DNA of 32,155 nucleotides from Actinomycetota bacterium. GTDB lineage: Bacteria; Actinomycetota; Acidimicrobiia; Acidimicrobiales; JAMCPL01. Where the stretch lies: positions 1-32,155 of the forward strand of contig JAMCPC010000121.1 of assembly GCA_023379725.1 (NCBI GenBank), given 5' to 3'. Shown here piece after piece: positions 15,560 through 23,914 of this stretch (its first letter is position 1; each line of letters begins with the position of its first letter). The position numbers and the translations under genes are program-made. A model generated the notes under the pieces. It saw only the letters and a list, made by a program, of their open reading frames with translations, was not told where the DNA came from and did not search any database.

Positions 15560-17216
15560 CTGGGGGTTCGGATAGCGGAAGGCGTATCACTACCTCCGTT
15601 CCATCTATACCGCTCTCATGTGAATATATAGATACGGTGCCGTGCATAGCTTCCACCAGTTCCGATACTATAGCGAGCCCAAGCCCGGTACCGCCGCCAG
15701 TGCTTCTTGAGGTGTCTGCACGATAGTGCCGCTCGAATACATGAGCCAGGTCATCGACGGCTATACCGGGTCCGTCATCCAGCACCGATATTACGGCTTG
15801 ACCATTATCGATTCCGTAATGCAGCTGTATCTTACTGCGTGCATACTTCAGGGCATTATCTACTATGTTCCCGATCGACTGCACCAGCCGTCCTTCGTCG
15901 CCATTTACTACGATATTATTTGGATGGCCCGCGGCAACAGACACGCCTTTATCATTGACTATAATACTCTTCGGGTGAGCGTCGAGGACTGCCTCCGCAT
16001 ACCTCTCATCTTCCAACTTGGAAGCTACCAATTTACCAGCTACGGTATTTGTACTCCCAATACCCCCAATACTCCCAATACCCTCAATACCTACCACCTC
16101 TATTACAATGTCCCGCTGATTTGCAACTGGCAAAAAGATGCTAGCTACCTGCTGTACAACTGCCGATATATCTACCGGCTCCATATCGAGTGAGAACCGT
16201 TTGGCCTGCAGGTGGGCGAGGTCAAGAAGATCACGTATCAGTCCATCAAGTCGGTAAGACTCGTCTCTTATTATCTCTACAGCATGCGTGGTGTCGTCTA
16301 CCGCTCCATCAAGGATAGCCTCCGCATAACCGCGAATCGAGGTGAGGGGAGTTCGCAGGTCATGAGAGACAGAGAGAAGAAACTGACGTTCGGACTGCTG
16401 CGAGTTATCCAGTTGGGTAGCCATGTCGTTTATAGCATCAGCGAGGCTGGCTATTTCCCTGTAGTCACGTTGTGAAGTCTCCACTCTGGCTTCAAGCTCT
16501 CCCGAGGCCAGCCGATTGGCAGTAGACACTACATTGCTAATCGAGCTTGCAAGCCGTCTGGAGAGAATCCATGCCACCAACCCGGCTACCAGAAGCGATG
16601 CCAGCCCGATTAAGATGAAATATTCCAGTCCAGTAGAGGGTGGCTTTATCCTGCGAGTCACCACCATGACGACAAGTTCGTTGGTTGCTACATGTAATAC
16701 TGTATTTATACGGGTGGAGAGGTAGAGGGGAACTGCGGCATATGCCAGATGGCCGCTGGCACCTGCTATGGCGTATCCATTAAGTAGCTTTTGCATATCA
16801 AGTTGCGACGCACTCACACCCGGCGGCAAGGTGGTCAGTGGGGGAGCAATCTGGCCGTTAGGTGAGATAGTAACGACTCCTCCTCCTGAAAATCCAGCAG
16901 CGAGAAGAAGTTTTTTTGTATCGCTGACCCGTACATGTGGAGCTATCGTAGCTACCTCTCTGGCATCGGTCAGAATAGATGAAGCCTCTGATGAAGTCGC
17001 AACATGACCCACCAGGACATAGGTGCCCAGCCAGGTAATAGCAAGGGTACCCATGGCAATGAGCACCATAGATAGAAGTATCCTGTAACGTAGCGACCCG
17101 GTCCTGCCTCCTCTGTACGCACCTGCTCCACTGCCGACATTGAAGATGGAACTGAGGCTCGCCGACACCTGCTGACCCGCTACCTGATCACCAGGCATCC
17201 GTTTGTCATCAGTCAA
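15537..17216 (-). CDS. Two-component sensor histidine kinase with extracellular sensor domain
   Basis: Membrane sensor that autophosphorylates and passes phosphate to the adjacent OmpR-type regulator. Layout: basic N-terminus, TM1 about residues 46-69, an extracytoplasmic domain of about 125 residues with no match I recognise, TM2 about 198-216, HAMP, HisKA with His285 in SVSHDLRTPLTSIRGYAEAI, then HATPase with N box (NIVDNALKYARSK), DDGPGIAVDD and TGGGTGLGLAIV. A 60-residue insert (about 374-434) separates HisKA from the ATPase and starts with a 9-base repeat encoding Gly-Ile runs. The last residues (SVVSRK) and stop come from a CTAG element. TTG at 17216 overlaps the regulator gene by eight bases; ATG at 17198 is an alternative. 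Signal unknown. Confidence 0.93.
   Translation of the reverse strand: MTDDKRMPGDQVAGQQVSASLSSIFNVGSGAGAYRGGRTGSLRYRILLSMVLIAMGTLAITWLGTYVLVGHVATSSEASSILTDAREVATIAPHVRVSDTKKLLLAAGFSGGGVVTISPNGQIAPPLTTLPPGVSASQLDMQKLLNGYAIAGASGHLAYAAVPLYLSTRINTVLHVATNELVVMVVTRRIKPPSTGLEYFILIGLASLLVAGLVAWILSRRLASSISNVVSTANRLASGELEARVETSQRDYREIASLADAINDMATQLDNSQQSERQFLLSVSHDLRTPLTSIRGYAEAILDGAVDDTTHAVEIIRDESYRLDGLIRDLLDLAHLQAKRFSLDMEPVDISAVVQQVASIFLPVANQRDIVIEVVGIEGIGSIGGIGSTNTVAGKLVASKLEDERYAEAVLDAHPKSIIVNDKGVSVAAGHPNNIVVNGDEGRLVQSIGNIVDNALKYARSKIQLHYGIDNGQAVISVLDDGPGIAVDDLAHVFERHYRADTSRSTGGGTGLGLAIVSELVEAMHGTVSIYSHESGIDGTEVVIRLPLSEPPASVVSRK
16052..16091. repeat. 9-bp tandem repeat inside the sensor kinase gene
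   Basis: Four and a half units of TACYCYCAA on the plus strand (TACTCCCAA, TACCCCCAA, TACTCCCAA, TACCCTCAA, TACC). On the coding strand it gives a three-residue periodic Gly-Ile-Gly/Ser run. Unit length is a multiple of three, so copy-number change keeps the frame. Confidence 0.85.
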
Positions 17217-17889
17217 GGCGATAACCTACTCCCCATACAGTATGTATATTCAGTCCATCACCCAATTTCTTGCGAAGCTGGCGCACATGAACGTCAACCG
17301 TTCTCTCATCTCCGATCCAACTGTTGCTCCATGCGCCATTCAGAAGTTGCCTTCTGGAGAGCGCTACGCCGCGCCGCATCGCAATAAACACAAGTAAATC
17401 AAACTCACGTGATGTCAAGTGCACCTCACTGCCGGATACAGCCACCGATCTGGCATCCATGTCGATAGTAATGTCGTTAATGTGGATTATGCGGCTGGAA
17501 GAATCAGCCATCCTGGTGGATCTACGTAAGATTGCCTTGACCCTTGCCACCAACTCCCTGGGGGAAAATGGCTTTACGATGTAGTCATCTGCTCCGATCT
17601 CAAGGCCTACAATCCTGTCGATCTCATCGCTGCGCGCAGTCAGGATAATAATTGGAACGTCACTTGTTGCACGCAACGTACGACATACCTCAAAGCCGTC
17701 AAGATCCCCGGGCAACCCGATATCAAGTATAACCAGGCATGGATTTTGCGTTCTGCAGAGGTCGAGGGCTCGTGCACCGTCGCCTGCCTGCCGGACACTA
17801 TAGCCAGCCTTAGAAAGGTAAGCTGAGGCAAGATCCGCTATATTCGAATCGTCTTCTACTATTATTACTGATCCACCATCCGATGACAT
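17209..17889 (-). CDS. OmpR/PhoB-family response regulator
   Basis: DNA-binding partner of the adjacent sensor kinase. The receiver domain has the acidic pair in VIIVEDDSNIA, the phospho-acceptor aspartate in VILDIGLPG, LTARSDEIDRIVG and the lysine in DYIVKPFSPREL. The C-terminal winged helix shows LTSREFDLLVFIA and DERTVDVHVRQLRKKLGD and ends with GVGYRLD, typical of the family. The loop after the phospho-acceptor reads LPGDLDGFEV, one residue longer than the usual LPGMDGFE form. I chose ATG at 17889, which puts the start just before the first strand; ATG 17928 and GTG 17934 would add an atypical N-terminus. It is the first gene of a two-gene operon with the kinase. Target genes cannot be inferred. 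Confidence 0.94.
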   Translation of the reverse strand: MSSDGGSVIIVEDDSNIADLASAYLSKAGYSVRQAGDGARALDLCRTQNPCLVILDIGLPGDLDGFEVCRTLRATSDVPIIILTARSDEIDRIVGLEIGADDYIVKPFSPRELVARVKAILRRSTRMADSSSRIIHINDITIDMDARSVAVSGSEVHLTSREFDLLVFIAMRRGVALSRRQLLNGAWSNSWIGDERTVDVHVRQLRKKLGDGLNIHTVWGVGYRLD

Positions 17890-18004
17890 CTTCTCTAACA
17901 GTCTGGCACATTTTACGTAAGCAGTCATGAGCACCGGATTGGTACATCTGTTGCGGGTACGGTCCGGCTACAAGAGACTCACCTGATGTAAGCAATTATG
18001 ATTA

Positions 18005-18173
18005 CTAGTGTAGTGTCTCGCAAATAACCATGGGTTCCCGCCAGCCAGATGACGCCCCTGGCGGCGTTCTCGTCCTCAACGTAGCTTCCGGCTACGCCTT
18101 CGTCCTCGGCCTTGCCAGATGACGCCCCTGACTTGCCGGATAACGTCACGCTATTTACGAGACACTACACTAG
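18005..18173. mobile_element. CTAG-ended inverted-repeat element upstream of der
   Basis: A 169-bp copy bounded by CTAG, with 22-bp terminal inverted repeats (left CTAGTGTAGTGTCTCGCAAATA; right is its complement with one mismatch). Internally GCCAGATGACGCCCCTG occurs twice, CCGCCAG pairs with CTGGCGG, and CGTAGC with GCTACG. No protein-coding gene of its own. Lies in the 301-base space between the divergent response-regulator and der genes, ending 17 bases before the der start. Confidence 0.9.
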
Positions 18174-18177
18174 ATGC

Positions 18178-18183
18178 TAAGAT
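18178..18183 (+). promoter_or_regulatory. Possible -10 box for a leaderless der mRNA
   Basis: TAAGAT ends seven bases before the der ATG (18191), and there is no Shine-Dalgarno. A 17-base spacer would place the -35 region at TTACGA (18155-18160), inside the repeat element's terminal repeat, but that box is a poor match. Confidence 0.3.
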
Positions 18184-18190
18184 ATTTATT

Positions 18191-19567
18191 ATGCCAAGTG
18201 AGCAGAGCGAGCCGATGGTCGTAATCGCCGGACGTCCCAATGTGGGCAAATCGACTCTTGTGAACAGGATCATCGGACGCAGGGTCACAGTCGTAGAAGA
18301 TGTCCCAGGGGTCACTAGGGACAGGCTGGAAATAGGCAGTGACTGGTTGGGAGTTCCCTTTACAATTGTAGATACCGGTGGTTGGCAATTATCTGTCGAC
18401 GGTTTGCAGGGGAAGGTATCGCAGGAGGCTAAAAAGGCCATAGAGTATGCAGATGTAGTCGTGGTAGTGACTGATGTATCCGTGGGAGTCACCGATACTG
18501 ACATGGAGATAGCTCGCCATGTGAAACGCCTGGGTAAGCCAGCACTACTTGTGGCCAATAAATCGGACAATAGCCGTAGAGATATAGATGCATGGGAGAT
18601 GCTCTCACTGGGTCTGGGTGACCCTATTCCGCTGAGCGCGCTGCATGGTAGGAGAGTGGACGATCTTCTCGATGCAGTGGTGAAAATCATCGACAATAAT
18701 GCTACAGAGCATTCAAACCATAAGCTGAAAGGAGAAAACATGACACTGACTGAAGTTACAGAAACCGGCAAATCAGAAGAGACATCAAATGGTGACTATC
18801 CCAGGATTGCGCTAGTGGGACGTCCCAACGTCGGGAAATCCACTCTGTTCAATCTCCTGATTGGACAGGATCGTTCAATAGTACATGATATGCCTGGTAC
18901 TACCCGAGATGCTGTAGATACGGTGGTAGAGACCGACAGTGGTACATTTTGTTTTATCGACACTGCCGGAATGCGCCACAAGGACTCCAAGGGAGGTAGG
19001 GTGGAGCATTTTTCTGTACTTCGTTCATTGGATGTCATAGACAATGCCGATCTCGTGCTTATGCTCATAGATGCAACTGAGGGAATTGCCAGGCAGGACC
19101 AGCGTATAGTCGAACGGGCAGTGCAATCAGGCAGTCCGGTAATTGTGATAGTAAACAAATGGGATATCGTGGCACACGATACACGGGATGAGCTAATAAG
19201 CGATATCGAAAATGAACTGGCGTTTGTCGGCGATCCTCCCATTATCAGAGTTAGTGCTAAAACAGGACTTGGCGTACAAAAAATATTCCCTGCCATCCAA
19301 GATGCACTCTCCGCATATCACCACCGAATCCCTACCGGAGAATTGAATCGCGCTCTCAGAATGATTCAAGAAAAGCAAGTAGCTCCCAGCGGAGCAAGGA
19401 TAAAATTTATCGTACAGGGAGCTGTTGATCCGCCAACGTTTGTACTATTTACCAATAAGAGGCTGCCAGCCACGTACTTACGTTTCGTAGAGAGCAGACT
19501 AAAAGAACAGTTTGGCCTTGAACGCACCCCCATTAAGCTGAAGGTACATACAGGCGACGGCAAGTAG
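18191..19567 (+). CDS. der: Ribosome-assembly GTPase Der (EngA)
   Basis: Essential GTPase that helps assemble the 50S ribosomal subunit. Two tandem GTPase domains are visible: the first has P-loop GRPNVGKST at residues 14-22, DVPGVTRDR, DTGGW and NKSD; the second has GRPNVGKSTLFNLLIG, DMPGTTRDAVDT, DTAGMR and NKWD. A KH-like C-terminal domain follows (PPTFVLFTNKRLPATYLRF, ending RTPIKLKV). The linker between domains (about 180-208) is Glu/Thr-rich. 458 residues is normal. The frame stays open upstream into the repeat element, but homology begins just after ATG 18191, so I use that ATG. In many actinobacteria der follows cmk; here it stands alone. Confidence 0.97.
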   Translation: MPSEQSEPMVVIAGRPNVGKSTLVNRIIGRRVTVVEDVPGVTRDRLEIGSDWLGVPFTIVDTGGWQLSVDGLQGKVSQEAKKAIEYADVVVVVTDVSVGVTDTDMEIARHVKRLGKPALLVANKSDNSRRDIDAWEMLSLGLGDPIPLSALHGRRVDDLLDAVVKIIDNNATEHSNHKLKGENMTLTEVTETGKSEETSNGDYPRIALVGRPNVGKSTLFNLLIGQDRSIVHDMPGTTRDAVDTVVETDSGTFCFIDTAGMRHKDSKGGRVEHFSVLRSLDVIDNADLVLMLIDATEGIARQDQRIVERAVQSGSPVIVIVNKWDIVAHDTRDELISDIENELAFVGDPPIIRVSAKTGLGVQKIFPAIQDALSAYHHRIPTGELNRALRMIQEKQVAPSGARIKFIVQGAVDPPTFVLFTNKRLPATYLRFVESRLKEQFGLERTPIKLKVHTGDGK

Positions 19568-19597
19568 TTTCGAGCACGCCAGGAATCCAAGGTAACA

Positions 19598-19795
19598 GTG
19601 GCTTGGTGCGAAGAGTGCAACCAGCGCATAGACGATGATGAACTCGGTGAAGACGGCGAGTGCCCCGACTGCGGTTCAGCAACCCTGGCTCGTAGGCCAA
19701 TTCCGTGGCATTTCAAGTTACTGATTATTGCTACAATCATCTACTTGGGGTACAGAACGTTCCAAGGAGTCACCTGGGTGCTACATCACGTTTAA
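19598..19795 (+). CDS. Small zinc-ribbon membrane protein, function unknown
   Basis: 65 residues: two CxxC pairs (Cys4/Cys7 and Cys22/Cys25) separated by an acidic loop (DDDELGEDGE), then a basic-aromatic stretch and one membrane helix at about residues 38-60 (FKLLIIATIIYLGYRTF). This looks like a rubredoxin-type zinc ribbon anchored to the membrane with the ribbon in the cytoplasm. The start is GTG at 19598 with AAGG five bases upstream; it lies 30 bases after der in the same direction, so it is probably co-transcribed. The coherent architecture, the ribosome site and the spacing argue it is real. No function is assigned. Confidence 0.75.
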   Translation: MAWCEECNQRIDDDELGEDGECPDCGSATLARRPIPWHFKLLIIATIIYLGYRTFQGVTWVLHHV

Positions 19796-19915
19796 TGACC
19801 TTGACCTGTCCACGCAGATATTGCACACGACAGATGTTGCATAAGTATTTTCCTGTGGCAGACATGGATAATCCTCGGTCACAGCTAAAATAAAAAGCTT
19901 GCGCTCGACAAGTCG

Positions 19916-20152
19916 TCAGAGGTTGACTACTGGGCAGGTTGTTGTCCGGGTAATACCGTCAATAAGCTGTATCTTGCTTACCACTAGGCGTCCAAGCTCG
20001 TCCATCGACTCAGATGCTGCTTTAACGACTACATCATACGGGCCGGTAACGTCATCTGCCTGTACCACTCCCTCTACAGACCTGGCCTGTTGCGCTACAG
20101 AGGCCGCTTTACCTACCTCTGTCTGTATGAGTATGTAAGCACTTACTGTCAT
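19916..20152 (-). CDS. Lrp/AsnC-type ligand-binding (RAM) domain protein
   Basis: A 78-residue stand-alone RAM domain, the effector-binding and oligomerisation module of Lrp/AsnC regulators, without a helix-turn-helix. AYILIQTEVGKA, VEGVVQADDVTGPYDVVV and the C-terminal LIDGITRTTTCPVV match the usual pattern of small actinobacterial proteins of this type. The ATG has AAAGGAG eight bases upstream, an excellent ribosome site. It is transcribed divergently from the MFS gene at 20273. Such proteins may bind amino acids and modulate full-length Lrp partners; that role is known only for the family and is not shown here. Confidence 0.88.
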   Translation of the reverse strand: MTVSAYILIQTEVGKAASVAQQARSVEGVVQADDVTGPYDVVVKAASESMDELGRLVVSKIQLIDGITRTTTCPVVNL

Positions 20153-20170
20153 TGCATCTTCTCCTTTGAT

Positions 20171-20195
20171 ATCATTGTCTTAAAATGATTCTCAT
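20171..20195. promoter_or_regulatory. Dyad in the divergent lrp-like / MFS control region
   Basis: ATCATT (20171-20176) and AATGAT (20184-20189) form an inverted repeat with a seven-base spacer, and AATGATTCTCAT (20184-20195) resembles half of a Fur-type metal-regulator box. It lies within the 120-base divergent promoter region, just upstream of the ribosome site of the RAM-domain gene. Operator role is only a suggestion. Confidence 0.3.
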
Positions 20196-20272
20196 CTGTC
20201 CAATAATTACAGTGTAGCTGCCATTTGCCGTAAAGTTCACAGACCGACCAATATATGGCTTAGCATTGCATT

Positions 20273-21796
20273 GTGGCTAGTTCTCATAGACGTCATCGTA
20301 ACCTGCACCCATCTGTGCTGTACGCACGGATTGCCGCGCAGCTACGCAATTCAATAGCTGCCCTGCTCGATCAGAGCCAACCTTTTGGTAGGCTCGCTCT
20401 GGTACAGGTATTCTCCATTGCAGGTGATGCCATGGTGACTATCTCGCTGGCAGGCTCGCTATTCTTCTCTATCTCTCCGAACGCGGCCAAGGGCAAGATA
20501 ATTCTTTACCTGCTTGTGACTATGGCACCTTTTGCCATTGTAGCTCCGGTACTCGGTCCGCTCGTAGATCGTTCAACCAGTGCTCGCAGGGCAATTGTAG
20601 CAATCTCTACAGGTGGAAGAGCATTTCTCTGCCTGCTCATGGCCAGCGACCTGCACAGCCTGGCATTATTCCCAGAAGCATTCAGCATACTGGTTCTGTC
20701 ACGACTTTACATGGTAACCAAATCTACCCTTGTTCCCGTGCTTACCTCTGACGAATACACCGCCTCTGACCGAGGCTCTATATCCACTTCCGGACAAGGA
20801 CTCGCTACCGATAGATATACCGCCTCCAGTCAAGACCGAGTAGACGATCCTTCCCCGATAAATAAACGGGGAGAGCCTGGATATCATGAAGGTCTTGCTA
20901 CTCGCAACGCTCAGCTCTCACTACTTGCCTCATTGGCTGGCACGGTAGGTACAACCCTGGCTGTAGGTATATTAAAGGGCGTAGGAGCCTCCTGGGTCCT
21001 AAGGGTAGACATATTAATCTACGCTTCAGGCATGGTAGCTGGACTTAGACTGCCGCGTTACATCGGCAAAATACTACCAAGGCAACATCAATCTGATACT
21101 CATGTATATGAAGCCTCTCACAATGAGGCATCCAATGAGGATAACTATCGAGATAAATGGTCTCACGAGAGTACAGAGCAAGTCAACGCTGCTCGCCAAT
21201 CGCTGTGGATGAAGGCGTTCGTCGATCCTGAAGTACTACTTGGCCTGAACGTGATGTCGATCCTAAGAGCACTGGTCGGCTTCTTTGTATTCTTGATAGC
21301 GTTTGGCCTACGCAGGGAGCATGCTTCGATGTTCTGGTACGGTTATGTACTTATAGCTTCGGGAGCCGGATCGTTGATCGGCATCCTGCTGGTACCGCGA
21401 CTTAGAAAGCGAATAAGTGAGCAATCATTGCTCACTGCAGCCGTATGGCTGGTGATGATAGGTGCCGGAATTACTGCTTCTTTTGGGAATGTCGTAGCTC
21501 AGGGCATACTGGCGTTCACGCTTGGCTTGGGGTCATCAGGGGCTCAGCCTGCATTTGATGCTATTGTACAGAGGCTGGTACCGGCAGTTCAGCAGGGGAG
21601 AGCATTTGCAAGATTTCAGACAAGGCTTCAGCTGAGCTGGGTGCTTGGTAGCCTGATATCTGTGATGGTTGCCATCCCATTTGTCTCGGGGAACATTATT
21701 GTAGCTGCTGTGGCAGGTGTAACTGGACTTTTTTACTTGGCAGGTAGATACAGCAGCGGCCAACGAGCGAACAGTGGCGGCTACGGTGGAAGATAG
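20273..21796 (+). CDS. MFS transporter with hydrophilic loop insertions
   Basis: A 507-residue integral membrane protein with the hydrophobicity pattern of the major facilitator superfamily: helices begin near residue 40 (FGRLALVQVFSIAGDAMVTI), a motif-A-like loop GPLVDRSTSARRAI lies near 100, and further helices cover about 215-260 and 325-500. Substrate unknown. Two hydrophilic, Ser/Asp/Tyr-rich stretches interrupt it, at about 161-207 and 271-305 (the latter is roughly the central loop); the first is unusual. The start is GTG at 20273; TAGCAT six bases before it could be a leaderless -10 box, with TTCACA further up. Its end overlaps the next MFS gene by 23 bases, indicating an operon. Confidence 0.82.
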   Translation: MASSHRRHRNLHPSVLYARIAAQLRNSIAALLDQSQPFGRLALVQVFSIAGDAMVTISLAGSLFFSISPNAAKGKIILYLLVTMAPFAIVAPVLGPLVDRSTSARRAIVAISTGGRAFLCLLMASDLHSLALFPEAFSILVLSRLYMVTKSTLVPVLTSDEYTASDRGSISTSGQGLATDRYTASSQDRVDDPSPINKRGEPGYHEGLATRNAQLSLLASLAGTVGTTLAVGILKGVGASWVLRVDILIYASGMVAGLRLPRYIGKILPRQHQSDTHVYEASHNEASNEDNYRDKWSHESTEQVNAARQSLWMKAFVDPEVLLGLNVMSILRALVGFFVFLIAFGLRREHASMFWYGYVLIASGAGSLIGILLVPRLRKRISEQSLLTAAVWLVMIGAGITASFGNVVAQGILAFTLGLGSSGAQPAFDAIVQRLVPAVQQGRAFARFQTRLQLSWVLGSLISVMVAIPFVSGNIIVAAVAGVTGLFYLAGRYSSGQRANSGGYGGR

Positions 21797-23105
21797 GAAT
21801 GATAATCTCCCCTCCGAGAGCCCACCAAGTGCTGACCCACCAAGTGTAACCCCTGTGTCGTCCAAAACTACATTCCATTCCTGGAAGGATACCGTCGTTA
21901 TAGGCCCAGCGCTAGCCGCGGCAACTGCCGGCATAGGGCAATTTGGCATCACTGCCGGCTTGGCTCTTGTTGCCAAAGGATTTGGAAAACCATACAATGG
22001 TCACTCTATTGCCGCTGTTGCCGGTCTATCTGGAACCTCACTCGGTATAGGGCTTGCCATTATACGCCTTGCATCGCTCCTCGCATTACCGTTGGCATCT
22101 ATGGCTGACAAGCGCGGGCGGCGGCGAGTCATCCTGACATGCACTACTGCCGGCCTGATTATTACTGCACTGGCAGGTGTATCACCATCTTACTGGTTCT
22201 TTGTGGTGATATTTGCTGCCGGCCGCCCATTACTCAGTGCTACCACCTCTATCGCTCAGGTAATAGCCTCAGAAGAGACATCCTCAAAGGATCGCGCCAA
22301 GGCAATAGCTATGGTAGCCGCCGGATACGCCATGGGTGCCGGTGCTATAGCCATCTTCAATGACGTGGCATCAAAGGTAATCGGATTCAGATGGCTATTT
22401 TTTGCTGCGTTGGTGCCACTCATAGCATTGCCATTTATTGCCCGTATGATAAGAGAACCCGATAGGTTCGTCAATGCAGCACCCCCAAAGATAACGCGCA
22501 ATTCAGCCATAAGGGCACTCTCGCCACAGTATCGTGCAAGGTTACTCATAATCCTTATTCTTTCCTTCGCTGTCTCGTGGCTGACAGGACCAGCTGATAC
22601 CTTTGTCTTTCTCTACGCAGAATCCTTTTTGCATATGGCCGTCTCAAGTGTTACAGCACTGATCCTCATTGCAGGAATAGTCGGCTTAGCTGGCCTGCTT
22701 ATGGGAAGGTGGCTGGCAGATCATATGGGGCGCCGAGTTACCTCCATGGTCGCGCTCATGGCAATGACCGCTTTTGGAATACTTATTTATAGTGGCACCA
22801 AGTTGGGCATGATAACCGGTTACGAAATGGCGATATTTTCGGGCGGTATGTTCTCTGCCCCAGCAGGTACATTTATTCTCGAACAGTTTCCTACTCCCAT
22901 ACGTGCGGCTGTATCAGGGTGGCAGGTTGCGACCGGAGTCATCGGTGCAGCAGCAGGACTATTTGTCTTTGGCATAGTAGCTCACATCGGCCACCGATTT
23001 TCTATAGCTGCCTACCTGCTCTTCCCTGGTGTGGCCGTTATAGCTCTTCTCTTTCTGCTTCTACAAGAGACAAAAGGAAAGGAACCAGAAGAACTATGGG
23101 AATAG
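21774..23105 (+). CDS. MFS transporter
   Basis: A 443-residue major facilitator protein. After a soluble N-terminus of about 38 residues rich in Pro/Ser, helices run to the end; MADKRGRRRV (between helices 2 and 3) and LADHMGRRVT (between 8 and 9) are the two copies of motif A, both with the conserved Asp and Arg. The C-terminal tail is KGKEPEELWE. Sequence style resembles sugar/drug-type MFS but the substrate cannot be named. GTG at 21774 lies inside the end of the upstream MFS gene; the next gene, an ECF sigma factor, starts ten bases before this stop. Three overlapping genes thus form one transcription unit, linking transport with the sigma factor. Confidence 0.87.
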   Translation: MAATVEDRNDNLPSESPPSADPPSVTPVSSKTTFHSWKDTVVIGPALAAATAGIGQFGITAGLALVAKGFGKPYNGHSIAAVAGLSGTSLGIGLAIIRLASLLALPLASMADKRGRRRVILTCTTAGLIITALAGVSPSYWFFVVIFAAGRPLLSATTSIAQVIASEETSSKDRAKAIAMVAAGYAMGAGAIAIFNDVASKVIGFRWLFFAALVPLIALPFIARMIREPDRFVNAAPPKITRNSAIRALSPQYRARLLIILILSFAVSWLTGPADTFVFLYAESFLHMAVSSVTALILIAGIVGLAGLLMGRWLADHMGRRVTSMVALMAMTAFGILIYSGTKLGMITGYEMAIFSGGMFSAPAGTFILEQFPTPIRAAVSGWQVATGVIGAAAGLFVFGIVAHIGHRFSIAAYLLFPGVAVIALLFLLLQETKGKEPEELWE

Positions 23106-23914
23106 ATCTGTCTAACAAGAACCCCGATTCACGATATTTTGCCCTGGCTTTGTCGACAGAGATCCCAGGGCTATATCGGTACGCTCGCTCAATTACAGGC
23201 AGCAATGAAGAGGCGGAGGACCTCGTCGGCGACACAATAGTCAGAGCAATGGAACGGGCGGAGCAGTACCGAAATGAGGCATCGCTTAAGACATGGCTTC
23301 ACAGCATTCTCTACCACTTGGCAATTGATCGTGCTCGCCACAATGCACATGAGATCAGCGTCGAGGATGTAGAAACTCTCTGGCGTGATGATTCCTACAG
23401 CGTGAACGCGGAGGAGGTTGCCGAACGTGCCGAGTCAGCCGACGAACTTCGCGAAGCGCTCATCCATCTACCACACCACTACCGCAGCGCTGTCGTCCTC
23501 CACGATGGCGAGGGTTTTTCTGCAAATGAGATAGCAGATGTCCTTGGTATCTCACTATCTGCTGCCAAGCAGCGTATCCGGCGGGGAAGAATGATGCTTG
23601 TAAGTGCTCTGTCACGGCAAGAGGAGCGACGAACAGCAAATGTCGGAGTTCCCCTCGGTTGCTGGGATGCCCGAGAAAAGGTGTCGAGTTACATAGACGG
23701 TGAGCTGGATCCATCTCAACGCGCTTCACTAGAGGATCATCTTTCCAGATGTGCTACTTGTCCACCCCTCTACCAGGCTCTTGCTGGTACCACTGTATCA
23801 CTTGATCGACTGCACGATCCCGATAACGTCATCCCAGCCACCCTGGCCGATAGGGTACGTCGCTATCTCGACCTTGACCACACCCATGGAACTATCAACC
23901 CTGCCAAAGAATAG
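23096..23914 (+). CDS. ECF sigma factor with fused zinc-binding anti-sigma-like domain
   Basis: Region 2 (IPGLYRYARSITGSNEEAEDLVGDTIVRAM through TWLHSILYHLAIDRAR) and region 4 (HYRSAVVLHDGEGFSANEIADVLGISLSAAKQRIRRGR) of an extracytoplasmic-function sigma-70 factor are clear, in pieces, over residues about 20-170. After them comes a zf-HC2/ZAS-like domain of about 40 residues (CWDAREKVSSYIDGELD, then HLSRCATC), with the HxxxCxxC zinc motif normally found in separate anti-sigma factors. So regulator and inhibitor may be one chain. ATG at 23096 has GGAAAGGA-type purine-rich sequence upstream and overlaps the MFS stop by ten bases; the longer open frame upstream is out of register with any homology. 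No separate anti-sigma gene follows. Confidence 0.9.
   Translation: MGIDLSNKNPDSRYFALALSTEIPGLYRYARSITGSNEEAEDLVGDTIVRAMERAEQYRNEASLKTWLHSILYHLAIDRARHNAHEISVEDVETLWRDDSYSVNAEEVAERAESADELREALIHLPHHYRSAVVLHDGEGFSANEIADVLGISLSAAKQRIRRGRMMLVSALSRQEERRTANVGVPLGCWDAREKVSSYIDGELDPSQRASLEDHLSRCATCPPLYQALAGTTVSLDRLHDPDNVIPATLADRVRRYLDLDHTHGTINPAKE

Noticed and set aside
15726..16475. Plus-strand open frames opposite the sensor kinase
   Set aside because: Antisense shadows of a well-supported kinase, with no domain or ribosome site.
18119..18190. Longer der start inside the repeat element
   Set aside because: Homology to Der begins just after the ATG at 18191; the extra 24 codons are repeat sequence.
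18151..18771. 206-codon open frame antisense to der
   Set aside because: Mirror of the strongly conserved GTPase; its ending is repeat-derived and it has no domain.
22919..23095. N-terminal extension of the sigma factor frame
   Set aside because: Overlaps the MFS gene in another frame and has no sigma homology; ATG 23096 fits with a purine-rich site.
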